Source: Progne subis subis
Taxonomy: Eukaryota > Chordata > Aves > Passeriformes > Hirundinidae
Direction: 5' to 3'
NCBI GenBank assembly: GCA_022316685.1
Contig: JAKJHU010000005.1
Coordinates: forward strand, 16,966,707 to 17,030,706
Length of the DNA: 64,000 nucleotides
Below are positions 14,973 to 28,417 of this stretch, in pieces; the stretch's first letter is position 1; each line of letters begins with the position of its first letter. A program made the position numbers and the translations under genes. Below the pieces are notes generated by a model, which saw nothing but the letters and a program-made list of their open reading frames with translations, searched no databases and was not told the origin of the DNA.

Positions 14973-15021
14973 TGATCTTCTCCTCCCCTCTGGAGAAGGG
15001 AAAGCAGCAGAGCTGGCCCAT
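14973..15021 (-). CDS. AKAP7: AKAP7 short-isoform (alpha/beta) first coding exon
   Basis: An ATG in the CpG island gives M-G-Q-L-C-C-F-P-F-S-R-G-E-E-K-I plus one base, then donor GTAAGT. This is the N-terminus of the short AKAP7 isoforms (AKAP15/18 alpha). Gly2 is the N-myristoylation site and Cys5/Cys6 are the palmitoylation sites that target the anchor to the plasma membrane, where it tethers PKA near ion channels. The exon leaves one base, the same phase as the 37.2-kb exon, so both can splice to the same C-terminal exon. It is only 16 codons plus one base and is embedded in a longer, unrelated GC-rich open frame. Confidence 0.93.
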
Positions 15022-15179
15022 GGCACCGGCCGCCTCAGCCTCTCCCTCGTCCTCTCTGCGTGCACCTTAAGCAAAACCTGCAGGTCGGGCGGCGGTCTGT
15101 GCAAAAACTGCTTATTCCGCCCGGGAAGCGAGCGGGAGACGAGGACCGAGCGGCGGCCCCGCCCCGCCCTGCCCCCGGC

Positions 15180-15275
15180 ACGGCACCGCCAGCCCCCGCC
15201 CAGCACCAGCCCAAATCCCAGAGCCAACCCCAATTCCAACCCAAACCCCAGCGCCAGCCCCAGCCCGCGGGGCCG
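15180..15275. repeat. imperfect C/A-rich hexamer repeat, G-rich on AKAP7 sense strand
   Basis: Degenerate repeats related to CCAGCC/CCAACC/CCCAAA. On the minus strand this yields about nine runs of three or more G separated by short loops (15193-15267), a potential G-quadruplex-forming stretch about 170 bases or more upstream of the AKAP7 short-isoform ATG. Confidence 0.7.
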
Positions 15276-16834
15276 GGGGTCACTGGCATCCTGCGCCTGT
15301 CTCCCTGACATCCAATATGCTTAAGGACAGATCTTCCCTCTCCCGTCCTGACGTTACGGGAAGGATGGGCGCTAGAAAATACAGGCACCCGACTGGCCAC
15401 CTTAAATACGGCACCGGGCCGGGGGGGCTGAGTGCCCCTGCCACCACTGCCCCCTCCGCTCCACAGCCGCGTGCTGAGAAACGGGAGAAAACAGAGTTAA
15501 GGACATATTACGTATTTATATGTTCATATTTATAGTTAATACATGGGCTCGCTTTCTTTCCCCCCATAAGGAAAAATTAAGTTACAAGACTAAGGAAGGA
15601 AGAAAGCTGCTCAAGCAGCTGGAGGAGCGGCACAGCAGCCCTAGCCTGAGATGCCGAGAAACAAACTGGGATTATCGCTCTGGGCGTGGTGGGGATTTGC
15701 CTCCAACTGCAGAAGGAATAGAGCCGGCCACCTTCACTCCAGGTTACTAGTCCTGCTTTCTCAGCACGGTGTGTACTACAAGAGTGGGTGATGGAGGGCA
15801 CCTGGTGGATGTAATAAATTTAGGACTTTCTACGGTAATAAAATACTAACGAGAAGTAACATCAGTTAGTGATTAAAGATAAAAAAGAATCAAAGGCAGT
15901 CCTACAAGGATTAGTATTAGTCCTAACATTATTCAACACAGTAATTATTGACTTGAAAGTAAATAAATGATAAAACACCTAAGAGTGAAAGTTTGGCAAA
16001 CACAGTGACAAAGGACCATAAATGGGCAAACTGAGTCTATATGGCTGTATGGCTTTGGCAAATTGACTCTACTCCTACAAAGTATGTTAATAAAAACAAA
16101 TGAAAAGACATAGATTTTGTTTATGCATTCTTCCACTCACCAGAACTAAAACCACCCAGCTTTCTACTTATTTTGCCTTGTGGTTTCTTTAACTTAAAGG
16201 AATCAAACACTACTGGGGTGCTTACATGCTCTTGGCTATCAAAGCATCTTTGCAGGGTAAGTCTATGTGAATATCCCAGCTTTTGCTGCAATCAGCCGTC
16301 AGCACAAGCTGTTCTGCTAAACAACAAGGAATGTACATGACATGTGGCTGAGAAGTAGCTCTCTGGTCTCCAATGAACTTGTCTGAAGACTGATCCATGG
16401 TCAGCCTTTCATAATGGCAACCACATTCCCTGATGCCCTGTGGCTCTTAAAACTCAAGCTCATACTGCAATTTTTGCTTAATTGTGGTAATTAATAAAAT
16501 ATCTCTCTTCTATCTGGATGTGTATTTCTGTCAACCTGTAGATATTTAATATTTCAAGATTTCTACATCTGATTAGTTTATCAGAAATTTGCCAACAACT
16601 TCTTAAGTTAATATTGTAATGGGCAGATAACACACATATATACACATAAGCAAAACATGATCCTACAAATCTTCTATCACTTGGCTAATAATGAAGGAAT
16701 GCAGGTGTACATAGAAATTGTGGGATTACAGACAAGAAAGTCTGCACACTGACCTGGAACAGTATTTTCTTCTCAGTAGCTGGTACAGTGCTGTGTTTTG
16801 GATTAAGATGAGAACAATGTTGGTAACACACTCA

Positions 16835-17258
16835 TGTTTTAGTTGTTGCTGAGCAGCGTTCACTCTAGCTCAAGGACTTTTCAGTTTCTTATGCTCTGCC
16901 AGTGAACAGGTGCACAAGAAGCTGGGAGGGAGTGCAGCCAGGACAGCTGACCAGAAGTGGCCAATGGGATATTGCAGGCTGTAGAATGCTGTGCCCTGTA
17001 TATGAAGGAGGGGGAGTTGCCTGGGAGGCACTAATAGCTGCTTGGGGACAGGCTGACAACCCATTTGCCAGTGGAATTTATTACTCTGTCATCATCATCA
17101 TTATTATTAACAAGTTTATTTCCATTATTAAACTGTTCTTTCTCAACCCACAGCTTTTACCTTTTTTCTGCTTCTTCTACCCATCCCACCATGGGGTGGG
17201 GGTGGACAGGGAGTAAGTGAGCAGCTGTGTGGTTGCTTGCTCGGGTTAAACCACAACA
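16835..17258 (+). mobile_element. solo LTR of an avian endogenous retrovirus
   Basis: About 424 bp bounded by TGTTTTAGTTG and CCACAACA, i.e. TG...CA ends. It shares blocks with the 52.4-kb element: GCACAAGAAGCTGGGAGGG, a TATTAAACTGT poly(A)-signal-like block, a pyrimidine-rich stretch, and TAAACCACAACA at the end. No internal retroviral genes adjoin it. No target-site duplication was recognised. Confidence 0.75.
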
Positions 17259-17694
17259 CAATTTCCTGTCCAGGAGATCCAGGAAAATGACAGTGTTTCA
17301 CTGAGAGATACCCATGCGCACTTGAAAACCAGCCTTCCATAACTGCAGTCAATTTGCTTTTGAAGTAGTTTTTCATACATTCAGAAAGTAAAAATAAATC
17401 AGAAGAAACCAAATGCACAATTACTTTCCATTAAAAGACCTAATCTTGCACACCTCCTCTGGTGATACCTGTAATCACTGACACTCGAGCACCATTACAA
17501 GACAACCTGTGACAGCAATGGTTCTTAACATTTGATATTAATATGAAGGATGTTAAAGCATGCAAGTTTCTCCTCATCAGATTGATGAAATAAAACAAAA
17601 GGCTCAGATGACTTTTTTTATTTTTCTCATTTATATTATAAAGACTAATACTGACATATGAGCAAAGAATCCAGTTACCACACAGGTGGTAACT

Positions 17695-17744
17695 GTGAAT
17701 TCTGCAGGTGAATTCTGCAGGTGAATTCTGCAAGTGAATTCTGC
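17695..17744. repeat. 13-bp tandem repeat, about 4 units
   Basis: Unit GTGAATTCTGCAG: two identical copies, a third ending in A, then a partial fourth. It lies in AKAP7 intron about 0.4 kb after the LTR; no gene is evident there. Confidence 0.92.
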
Positions 17745-20700
17745 TCTGTTAATCTGGACTTTTAAATGTTCTACTTCATAGGACATGCTTTCCATAAAGC
17801 CATTAATTTAACCAGTGGCAGAAGTTCTTCATAGAAATGTCTACTACTTCACATTCAAACTATTATTTGATTCAAGAAATTATGTTTGTTTTCCCGAAAG
17901 TAAGAATCTCAGACTGGAAAATCCTATTAATATTTCATATTTTTTACAGAGATAAGTCAGCTTATCTCGGAAGAACAAATGTAATATATTTAACTTATTT
18001 GTAAATAATGTTTTCTCATCAAATTAGAATTGTCTTTAAGCTACGTAATATTCAAAACCTAAATGCATAAGGTTGGTAGGTGGTAATTTTTTATTCTTTT
18101 CCATTACTACTCTGTTATAAACAATAATTAGATCAGCTACTGTTTGAAGAGTTATCTTCCAGTAGCAGAAATAAAAATTAGGACAGTATACAAGTTTTTA
18201 AAATAAGTATAACAATTTTTAAGTTCTATATTCAATGAAATTCCTTTCAGCTGTGTAGTTGCCTCCCTTAAGGAGCTGCTGTCAGCCTAACCCAGAGCAA
18301 AAAGAAAAGAACATGACCCATATTCTACAACATAAATGAATTAAACATGAATACTACAGGGCATAAGTGAAGACAGTCATCTAAGCACCAAGAAAGTATT
18401 TCAAAGAGTGAGCAGTACCTTCCATTCTGTTCAGGATCAGAACAAGAAGACAGACAACATTTTAAGCAAACCCCTCAAATATTCTCAACCAAAAAAACTT
18501 AGAAAGAACCCAAACAATGAAAAATGTTCAAGTAATAAAACAAACAGCATATAGTTTTCAGTTTTATGCATGCATAATCACCTGTATACAGAGATCACAT
18601 CTATGTAGTACCTACGTATCAAGTCCATTGAAACCTCCAGAGCTGGTTATAGTCCATTTTAAACATTTTAAATATGATATTCAGTAATAAAAGTGTGTGT
18701 GATCACATTTTGAGTGCTTTGCTAGCTCAAGGCCTGCCATTTGTTTTATTTGGACATCTCTTGAAATTTTGGTGAGATATACAAAATACATTTTTGACAG
18801 AAGTTACAGCAGAGCAGCAAAGCTTTCAGCTGTTTCAGGCACATGTGACTGGATAGACACATGAGGCCACACAAACAGCCAAAACATTATTAAAAATGAA
18901 GAGATCCCAAAAGATACTGGTATATATTTTGTTGAGAAGCAGAGAAACTGAAGGACACTGGGATTGAAATGGAGGAGGTTTTCCAGGTAAGGAATGGCAA
19001 GGTATCATCCTTTATCAAGGATGGCTGTTCTGATTAGCCAAAACAAAGTGGTTGAAACAAAACCAGCAAACAGAACTATTGGCCTCCTTGAGTAGAAATT
19101 ATGGTTTTGAATCTTGGAAAGTCTCCTCACAGCAGATAAAAACTAAGGGAAACTAAAATGTATTCATTTTAAGCAGAGGCAATTTCAGCCTTCTTAATGC
19201 TCCTGTTCAGCTGATAGGAAGGAACCTAGCTTTTTTTAGATGATGCTTGTGGTACAAATTATGTAAAAAGTGGGTGAGGAGGAAAAGCTGATCTGCATTT
19301 CAATTTAAAAGTATTTCTGTTCTCAGAACCTAAGCTGTTCCCAAGCCTATGTATAAAAACACACATACACACACACAGAGTGCAGAAAACAGTAAATCAC
19401 TCTAAGTTTTGTTTTGGAGGTACCTATAAAATCAGAACTGCAATGTCCATTTACAAGATAAAACAGGGATAAATAAATAATATGTTGGGCTTGCCAATAT
19501 GCAAACATTTTCCTACTGTGTTTGACAATGCAGACTATGCTCCCACTTCTTTCTGATACTTGGTTTGTAATGCACCGTATAATTCTAACAGTTTTTCAAT
19601 TGTGTCTTTCTGAAAACACTTCCAATTCAATTTTTCTGGAGAAAAATGATGAGCCTAAATTAAATTTAATGTATTTTATTTTCTTTCAATAGCTTAAGAC
19701 TATAAGAATATTCCTAGAAGCATGCTTTATACAAAAAAAAAGAGTTGGCATTTGCATTATGAAACAGGAATGCATATTTTAGCTATGCTTTTAAAAACCA
19801 CATTAAAATCCTCCAGGGAACTCACCACTAATATGTGTTTTACAACACTGCCTTCTAGAGAGAGAATCTTGCTCCTACTCACTGCAAATCACTATTCCTG
19901 TGAGCTTCATTTCCGAAACACACTGTACCTTTCAGAAAAGGCTGGGATGCCAGGCACCAATGAGCCTGCCTTCTATTTTAAGTGCAACCTGAGGGCAAGG
20001 CTCAACACCAAATCTGCAAACTACAAGTTGTTACCCTCAGGAACGCATTCAGAGCCACATTTAGAATAAGCCATACAGCACTTCTGGGTGCAAACAACAA
20101 TCACATCATGGCACCCTTCCTTGCAGAGTGGAGCACCTATAGTGTATACGTCCCAAGGTATCCCATCTATTCCTGAAGTGACTTGGCCTCACTGAGAGGA
20201 TGAGTATGAGAGGGACTTTCATACTGGCTTGCCGGTAGAAGAATGCATCCCCTTTGACATACGAGACTTGTAGATAAGTCCCATGACAATGACAATGTGA
20301 AAAACTAGGGCAAGGTGCACCTCACACTTTAGGGTCTTTCCAAGGCTCAGTTTACAAGCCTAAGCCTCTGAGACCTCCTAAACATTCATTTAATTCAATA
20401 TTCAGATAGTTCCTGCTGTTTCTGTGGAAAAGAAATATTAAAGAATATATAAAAACATGAGGACCAAAAACTGAAGGATATATTTGTTATTGTGAGGGAA
20501 ACACCCTTTAAAATCCTGACTCTCTTAATACAAATTATTAAATACCATTTGTGGGGAAAAAAAATGTAATAAAAGTCAAGGGAAAAGTTTTGGTACTTAA
20601 ATATTTTTTTCCTTCTGAAATAAGGCAAACTGAACAGCTGAGATAATAAGGCTTTAAAATAGTTCTGTTCCTAGTATGTGGTCTCTCAATTCTACGAAGC

Positions 20701-23700
20701 GGTCAGTAGCTACAGACAGCTATTATTGTCCAATGATGGATTACTGAGAATTAATCTGACTGTGAGGGCACCAAAGAAGTTTTAAGGAGAATATAAAAGA
20801 CCCCTCTCACTCTCAAATTATTTACTATAGCAAAATAATGATGGGTGTTTTTCCTATGCGTATAAAAATTAAACAAGAGTAAGATGTGGCAGTGGCAAAG
20901 GTCTAATGACTATGTTCTGACATCTGCATTGCTAAATCTTAATTTCCAACAAATTATCACTATGCTGTTTGCCTTTCTTTAAGAGCACTTTAATTTTTTT
21001 CCCCAAATGTTGTTTAATATTTTATTTTCCTGGTTACATGTAGTGTTTCTAAATTATTATTTTGAGGAACTGGAAAACACCGCTACCAAGAAAAATAAGT
21101 TAAGACATCTGTTCTTGTACATCCTTCCCTTGTTCGCCACTCAAATATGACAAATTTTTACATTTAAAATAAAATGCATTACGCACACAGCACAGTGAGA
21201 TATTTTTTGCAATGAGCATATATTTTTGTGCACGTGTTAAAATTTTCTTTCTGGAATGCTGAGTGTTGTGCATACACTAGAAGAACAATTCTTGTTAAAA
21301 AAAAAAAAAAAAAACCACAAAAACTAAAATGAGTTTTCCACTAAGAACAAGCAGATTGAATACACTTTTTTTAAAACAAACAAACAAAAAAAGAAATTAC
21401 AATTAATTGTGACTACTAATATTCTTTCCCATCAAAGACTGTCAAGAAAGTCACTGAAATGCACTGACACTGTATCACAGTTTTGTGTATCCAGTCTGCT
21501 ACTGCCATTGACCCTAGTCAATAACTTATTGCTGATGTATTGGTCTTTATTACCATTCTTTACTAAAATTATTCTCGGATTTGGAACACTTAAATACATT
21601 GAATGTGCCCAAATGTCACTGAATGTGTCCAAAATTTAGCTGGCATAAGGTTTCACAGGGAGGTCCTCATTGCAGTCCCCTTCTCACTCCTCTTGCAACA
21701 CTCCTCGGTATTGCAGCTTTTCCCTGATCTCCTATATCTGGTGCTGCAGTGCCCATTTGTTAATTTTCTGAGAAATTACAAAGTTCCTTTTCCCCTGCTT
21801 GTTAAAACTGCTAGCCATAATGCAAGTCAAGGCAGAACTGATATTTCAGGTGGTCCCTTCTGTAATAGTTTTCATTTATTTTAGAAGTACTTGATAGAAC
21901 AACTTCAGAAGGCTCTTACAATACACATTTGTACAGTCTGAAGAAAAATTAAATGTTGATTAGACAAATGCCCTATGCTCTTTGAAATTCTGGAAACCAG
22001 TAGTTACAGGTTATTTTTTTCTGACTTTCTAGTGAGAAAAAATACCCTGTATTTTATGTATTTCTTCATCCTTTTGCCGTATTATTCCTGAATGTCAGTG
22101 AAAATGAGGTATTTGGTACTGTGCAAATAAGTACTTAAGCATTAAAGAACAGAAATGCAGGGACCAATACTGGTTACTGTGCCGTACAGCTATGTTTTTA
22201 AGGCTGTATCAAAGTTTTTTTATGATTGATGGGGGGAAAAAGGAAAGTAGCATAAAGTCACTAAAGGAATCCATGTACATTTGCATTTAAAACCACAATT
22301 AATAAGGTTTTGATTTCATCAGCTAGATTACACTTATAATATGGTTCACTGAAATCTGTTTGTATATTGTCATTTGCTTTAGTAAACTGTTCATGGAACA
22401 CAACCAATCTCTTTGGTCAGATTATAAAGAAAATAAATATTCTGAAAGAAAAGGATTAATAATTTCCTTTAAAATCACGCATTTCAAAACCTTTCAGAAA
22501 ATGAATTTCTAGATTTGAATAAATCCTTAAATACAGCCTTTTCTTCCACAGCCAACAGTCTTTCAAAAATATCAGCCACAGTGGTAAGAAGGTCTGTAAA
22601 TGGAGCAGGGAGGAAGAAGGATGCTCTAATCAGTGACCATGTTCAGTCCTGATCAATCCTCAATTTTAAGAGCTCGACTGGCATACACACACAAAATTGG
22701 CAAGAAGTCAGGCCAAAGTCAATGCCTAGAGAATTCTACTTCCCTGCATGCCAATGAGATGAGAAAGCAGCTTAGTCTGCCAAGCAGTTATTTCTCCCCG
22801 AGTGGCCGGGTTTTGGCCACTGGCAGCAGGCAAATTATTCCCATCCCACACTTGCACACATCTGTGAGACTCCTCAGGAATATCATCTTTTTGGGCTATC
22901 TAAACCCATTCATCTCAGCAAAGGGCTCACTACCTTGAGTTTCACATAGAAACCAAGTATATATCCTTCAGACCACCCTCTTGTTTGAATTGGTTTATCT
23001 GATTAATGTGCAGCACCACGGCTTTCATCTGACATGCACAATGTCACTTAAAAGCAGTATATGCCAGGTGAAGCTCAAATCTGTGTTCAGATAGAACTGA
23101 TAAACAAAGAACAGTCTTTTGCAGACAACAAATGCACTAAACTGTTACACTGTCTTCTGAGTATACCAGTTAAAATAAAACTTATTTCAGGAAAACTTTT
23201 CTCTCACTCCTTCCTGAAAAGACAGAAATTGGGCATTGTGAAATATTTCAGGATCTAGCTCACATATTCTTGAATACTGTGAACATTTAGTCCAGCAATA
23301 ATTTACTGACTGTAATTTTAAAAACCTGTTTCTTTCCTTTTGCATTTTTCTTATCACTGTTTTAATTTACACTATGAAAAAAAGGGGGAAAGAGCATGGA
23401 CGTTGAAATGTTCATGTCAAAAACAGGCACAAAAATTGCATTCATTGCTAATATATCTTTGCAGTAAGTGTAGTGAATAATCTGCATTTATCACTTCCAG
23501 TTGACCCCTTAGCATATGGTCTACCAACACATCACAAACACACCAACGGATTGAAGACTGGGTAACTGCTGGTGTAATTTTAACTAAAAGGCATTACACT
23601 GCCATGACTGCCTGTGTGTGAATCTAGCAGATTTATCATCACAAAGAGAAGTGCCAGATAGACTCTGCTAAAGGATCAGGACAGGCAGTAACACTGACTC

Positions 23701-24880
23701 ATTTCTTATGTTATTCTGCTCCAAGATTTTTTTGAGGCCAAAGCAGAAAACTCATTCTAAATGGAAAGGAGAACTGGGAATGCCAGCCAGCTTTTGCTTT
23801 CTCAGATGACTGTGAACTAAACTTACTTTGGTTAGTCATACACAGATTCTTGTTATTCCTTTCATACATTCTTCTCTAAACCCCCTAAGTAACAAAAAAA
23901 TCAAGTCCTGCCCTAAAGTTTACAGACACTTCATCTAGAACCCAGCCATTCTTTTGCTACAGATCAACAGCCTCCTAACTCTGATTTAAACAAATAGTTC
24001 TGTCATTTTTCACTGGTCTCCAATTACAGATGAGATAAAATACTGGAGTTCACTAAAATAATGTAGATATAATAGGCCTTACCCAAGAGACTCAGACATT
24101 AACAGAATATGCTGACAGATTTAAAATTAAAATATATGCATTTTAAAATAAATTGGTAAGTTTCTTTGTGGGTCACATAAGATTACTGGTAACAATTAAT
24201 CTGAATGTTACGCATACTTGGAAGAAGTAAAACATAAAGTAAGAACAAGTGAAGCAAAGATTATGCATTGTGATTTTCTATCACATTTCTATAAAAAGAT
24301 ACAGAAGTGATATCTACATAATATAAAATTTGGAACTCTGAAAGTGCATAATCTCAAAGTGCTTGAAAACTATGGATTCAAAAATGTTCTAATAGCTAGG
24401 AAAAACTTACTGGAAGATTCTGAGTAAACAGCTATTTAGGACTACAACTTGAAGACTTTCCTGTATTTTCACCTAGAAATATTGCCTTCCAATGTCAGCA
24501 TTTAAGATTTATAAATATGAAGGAAGCGTGTTTTGGAATTTTAGTTTCATATATGAACACGTATTACCTATTTGTACAAAAACTGTGCCATTTTAAGAAA
24601 AATATTTTCATTCTTAAAAAGGAATTTAAGATTTGGGAGACTGAGATGCTTATATTAACTGAGTAAAATGTAATTAACTTACTGGGCATTCCCACATACT
24701 TCCATACTCCAAGGACATAGTGGTATTTATAAAAGTCATTAAAAAGTGAAAGTGATTCTGCATTTGCTCTGTGAACAAGAGGATACAATATCAACTAAGT
24801 GAAATAACAAATTCTTTCTCTTTACCTCAATGCATTGAAAAGTATTTTGTTACAAAATTTAGTTGTGTAAGCAGGCATTA

Positions 24881-24931
24881 GATGAAATGAATGAAGTAAA
24901 TGAAGTAGAAGATGAAGTAGATGAAGTAAAA
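24881..24931. repeat. degenerate ATGAAGTA tandem repeat
   Basis: Five imperfect copies of a 9-12 bp unit based on (G)ATGAAGTAA. The plus-strand frame over it reads as alternating acidic/valine residues but has no supporting splice or coding context. Confidence 0.7.
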
Positions 24932-27900
24932 CAGTTTCTATTGTTTGTTCTCATTCTGTTTATTTCCATAAAATTTCTGGGTGCTGTACAACTCCTTGAG
25001 AAGGGTAAGAGACATTTGTTTTCATCCTTAGTAATAAGTATTTTTGGAGAGAGGAAAAATCACTGGTAATATCTCCAGTATCTGTTCTGATTTTAAAATT
25101 GCTATTTTATACTAACTGATAAAATAGGATTTATCTATGTATTTTAATCATGTTGTTAAACATTATTTTTTTAAGTGCTAATGAACCTTTTACTTAAGAA
25201 TACAAAACCTAGCATAGCTTGAAAAATAAGCTCACATGCAAAAGATAACAACAAACAACCATCAAAAAAGATGCTCCTTTAAATGGACATTCACGTATGA
25301 GATTCTCTGACTTGTTTCCAAAGAAAAGGAACATTTTACTGAAACATATACTAACAATATATGAGAAAATTAACATCTGGACTGCAGTCAATCCAAAGCC
25401 TATCATGAGGGCATCTACTGTGCAACTGGTAGGAGGCAGCTTGGATATATGTCAAGGTACCATCCAAGTCCCACAGACAAAGGCTGTCCAAACCCCTATG
25501 TATTAAATGCTTTTCTGCTGTGCTTTTTTTAACCTCCATGCAAATGAACATCACCCACCACTGTGGCTGAATTGATTACAAGGATTTCAGCAAGAAAAGA
25601 GCTGCTTAAAAGCAGTGCTTTGCATCACCTTACAGTAAGCATGCATGCATGTGCACTATATGCAAACATGCCAACACACACACAGGGACATAATATGTAT
25701 ATATTGATAATTTGTTTCTAATGAATACCAAAAAAAGACAAGCAGCAAACAAAGCATCTGCATCCAGAAACTGAATAAACCCACATATTCTCCTGTTGTC
25801 CAGTAGCAGAAATAGTCATGTTCAGAACTGGCTCAGTTTGAACAGCCTGGGCTTAGGATCCAGAAACTGGATACTCCCTTTTCTAAATCAGCCACAAGAT
25901 TAAGATTTCAGTGAGCATTTTGGCATTGTGCTTGTGATTGCCATAAAACTAGACACTCCAGGAAATAATCACAGGATTACAGAGTGATTTGGGGCAGGGG
26001 CGGGACTCATTCTTTGACTTTGTGATGTCTAAATTCTCTGCTAATCTGATGAAGCTCCTTGAAGAACACTGGTGGATCATTCAGCTTCCATGCTAAACTG
26101 CCATTTGTGGCTTTGCTAGTCTTTGGGGGCTTGAATTTCCCCAAGTTGAGAGAAGAAAAAATCCCAATGTCCAGTTTCATTTGCAAGCAAACTATGTATG
26201 TAAAAAGTATTTCCTCTGTAAAGTAAAATGTGAAACTTGATTAAAGTACCCACGTATCATAAGCAGAGGGTTTTGATCCCCATTGGGTGAGATGCCTAAC
26301 TCAAAAATCAAAGTAAGACAAAGAGGTGTTGATGCCTGGCCTGTTCAATGCAGCATTCAGTTCAGCTTTCTGGAATCTACTCTGAGACACTGGACTTCAC
26401 ACAACTGGAAATGGAGGCACCTCATTCTAGGGCCAAATTCTTACAAAAGATATTAATCTAAAACCTTTGACTTGTAAATTTTATTTATACACAAGGATAT
26501 GTAACAACCCTTCTCTTTAATACAAAACAGAAGGACTTTTCAACATAATATAGCTATGAAATGCACTTTTTAGCCAGGTAGATAACGTACATTCAGTATA
26601 TGTTATATTTCATAGTGCAAGAGACTATGGGCCAGCACTGTGGACCAAAATTTGTTTGGGAACACAGCCCTTAAAAGAGAGTCTGAATATCTGTAGATTT
26701 CTTATTGTAATTGCTCTACTAGTACAAAGTTATTAATATAACTGCACTGACAGATCATTACACTTGAATTTGCAATGTAAATTTACATTGAAAATACAGA
26801 TATGTGAGACAAAACACAAACCCTTACAGATTCTTCCGCTATATTACATCAACCATAAAGACAAAAGGATTCAAATAAAAAATCAACAGTCAGAATAGCT
26901 ACTGCTACAGAAGAGAAACTTATCAGGTATCTGCAGCTGACTAATTCCATGTGTTTGGGCAGTGCAACTCATTATGGATAAGAGCCCTCCTCCAAACAAA
27001 ACTAAATAGTTCAAATATATCCAAATAATCAAAAAAATTTTTGTACTCAGCTATTGCATTCTACTTTATAATTCTCACCTTTAAAACCTACTAGCATAAA
27101 CCAATAGTCTCCCAAAATAATTTTCTCCTCCTTAGAATCTCATTAGGTGAACCTTACCACCACTGGCCCTGTATTACTAAAGTCCCAAACACAGAAAGAA
27201 TTGAAGAAAAAGACAGAAAGTGAGTAAAGAGTTTAGAACTGAACATGCAGATATACAGTAAGAAAAAAACAAATCTTTAAAACTTTAGTCCTTGTTCCTC
27301 ATAAGTGCCTGAATAAACACAACATGTGCAAGTTGGTCATATAGGCCAATAAAAGGCACCATGATACAGAGGAGAAGTAAAAATACAGATGACTCTTTAT
27401 CTGGGAAATATTTGCAATAGTTCTCAAATAACTAGGGACATTAGGATTTAAACATCCGTATTTCAAACTACAGATTTTGGTTTGCTCTGAAATACACAGG
27501 GTTTTATGCCTATATTGAAAGAACTGCACTATAATATTTTAACTCCATTTGGAGATACAGCATACCTTCATGTACTTTGTGTTCTTAGAAACTAAGAAAA
27601 GCTATCCCAAGGCTAGAGATAAACACTAAGTACATTCAAACCAGTCCAGGTAATGAGTTATGAAGAAAGTTAAACCAGATATCCTGTATATTTCTGGGAA
27701 TAAAAAAATAAAAATGAGAAGCTCTGACTAGTTAACTGCAGGACAATTGGAAGAAGGAAATAATAAGGTGGAAAAGATTAAAGGAAAAAATAAGGAAAAA
27801 AGAAAAATAAGGAAATCATAATCCGGATTGTGGATGATATGTTATTTGAGATATTGTATATATCAAGAAAGAAAACTGCAATGTAGAGAAAGCTGAATTT

Positions 27901-28381
27901 ACCAATAATAAAGATCACAAAGAATTCAACATAATCATCAGAAAGAGTACATCCCATGCAAAATAATGATTGCTTTTACTTGCTTTAAGGTGAAAGTAAA
28001 ATTAATATTAAAGATACACTAACAAATCTCTTCTTCCAGAGGTGGCGTAACAATCTAATCAAGTGATGAAAAATTTTAACATCCAATGTGTTTTGAGTCA
28101 GCAGCAAGACAGGAATGGGAAAGGAAAACTATAGAGCTTGCCTGCATTTGAAAGATAAGACAGATTAACACTGCCTGGGAATTTTAAAGTACCTAAGAGC
28201 TGTTTCTGAATAATTCTATATGTGAACACTCTTATTTTGGAATAAGAGAGTCCTTTGTTCCTGTTCAGCTTGACCCATTTTCCAAAAGCATTTAATTAGG
28301 AGCATTTATATGTGTAAAAAAGGCTTTTGTTTGTTCTCTTGATTAAAACAATAAAGGTTTCTGATTAAAAACATCTTAAAC

Positions 28382-28384
<3 letters not shown>

Positions 28385-28413
<29 letters not shown>
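28385..28413. repeat. poly(A) tract of about 29 bases
   Basis: An uninterrupted A run on the plus strand. The sequence before it shows an AATAAAGG at about 28350, but no recognisable gene or retrocopy body, so it is called only as a mononucleotide repeat. Confidence 0.85.

Positions 28414-28417
<4 letters not shown>

Larger units (their letters stand above)
14920..15450 (-). promoter_or_regulatory. AKAP7: CpG island, alternative promoter of AKAP7 short isoforms
   Basis: CpG- and GC-rich block of about 0.5 kb in otherwise AT-rich intron, covering the MGQLCC exon and the sequence upstream of it on the minus strand. It contains a run of imperfect CCAGCC-type hexamers. The position directly upstream of an isoform-specific first exon makes it the likely promoter and 5' UTR. 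The exact start site cannot be read from sequence. Confidence 0.7.

Noticed and set aside
14826..15311. 161-codon minus-strand frame at the AKAP7 CpG island
   Set aside because: It is in a different frame from the recognised MGQLCC exon, and its repetitive Gly/Leu stretch comes from the hexamer repeat.
19722..20069. 115-codon plus-strand frame
   Set aside because: No recognised domain, biased by AT-rich low-complexity lead, no conservation evidence available.
28340..28413. AATAAAGG followed by a long A run, suggesting a processed pseudogene tail
   Set aside because: No gene-like sequence precedes it on the plus strand; treated as a simple repeat.
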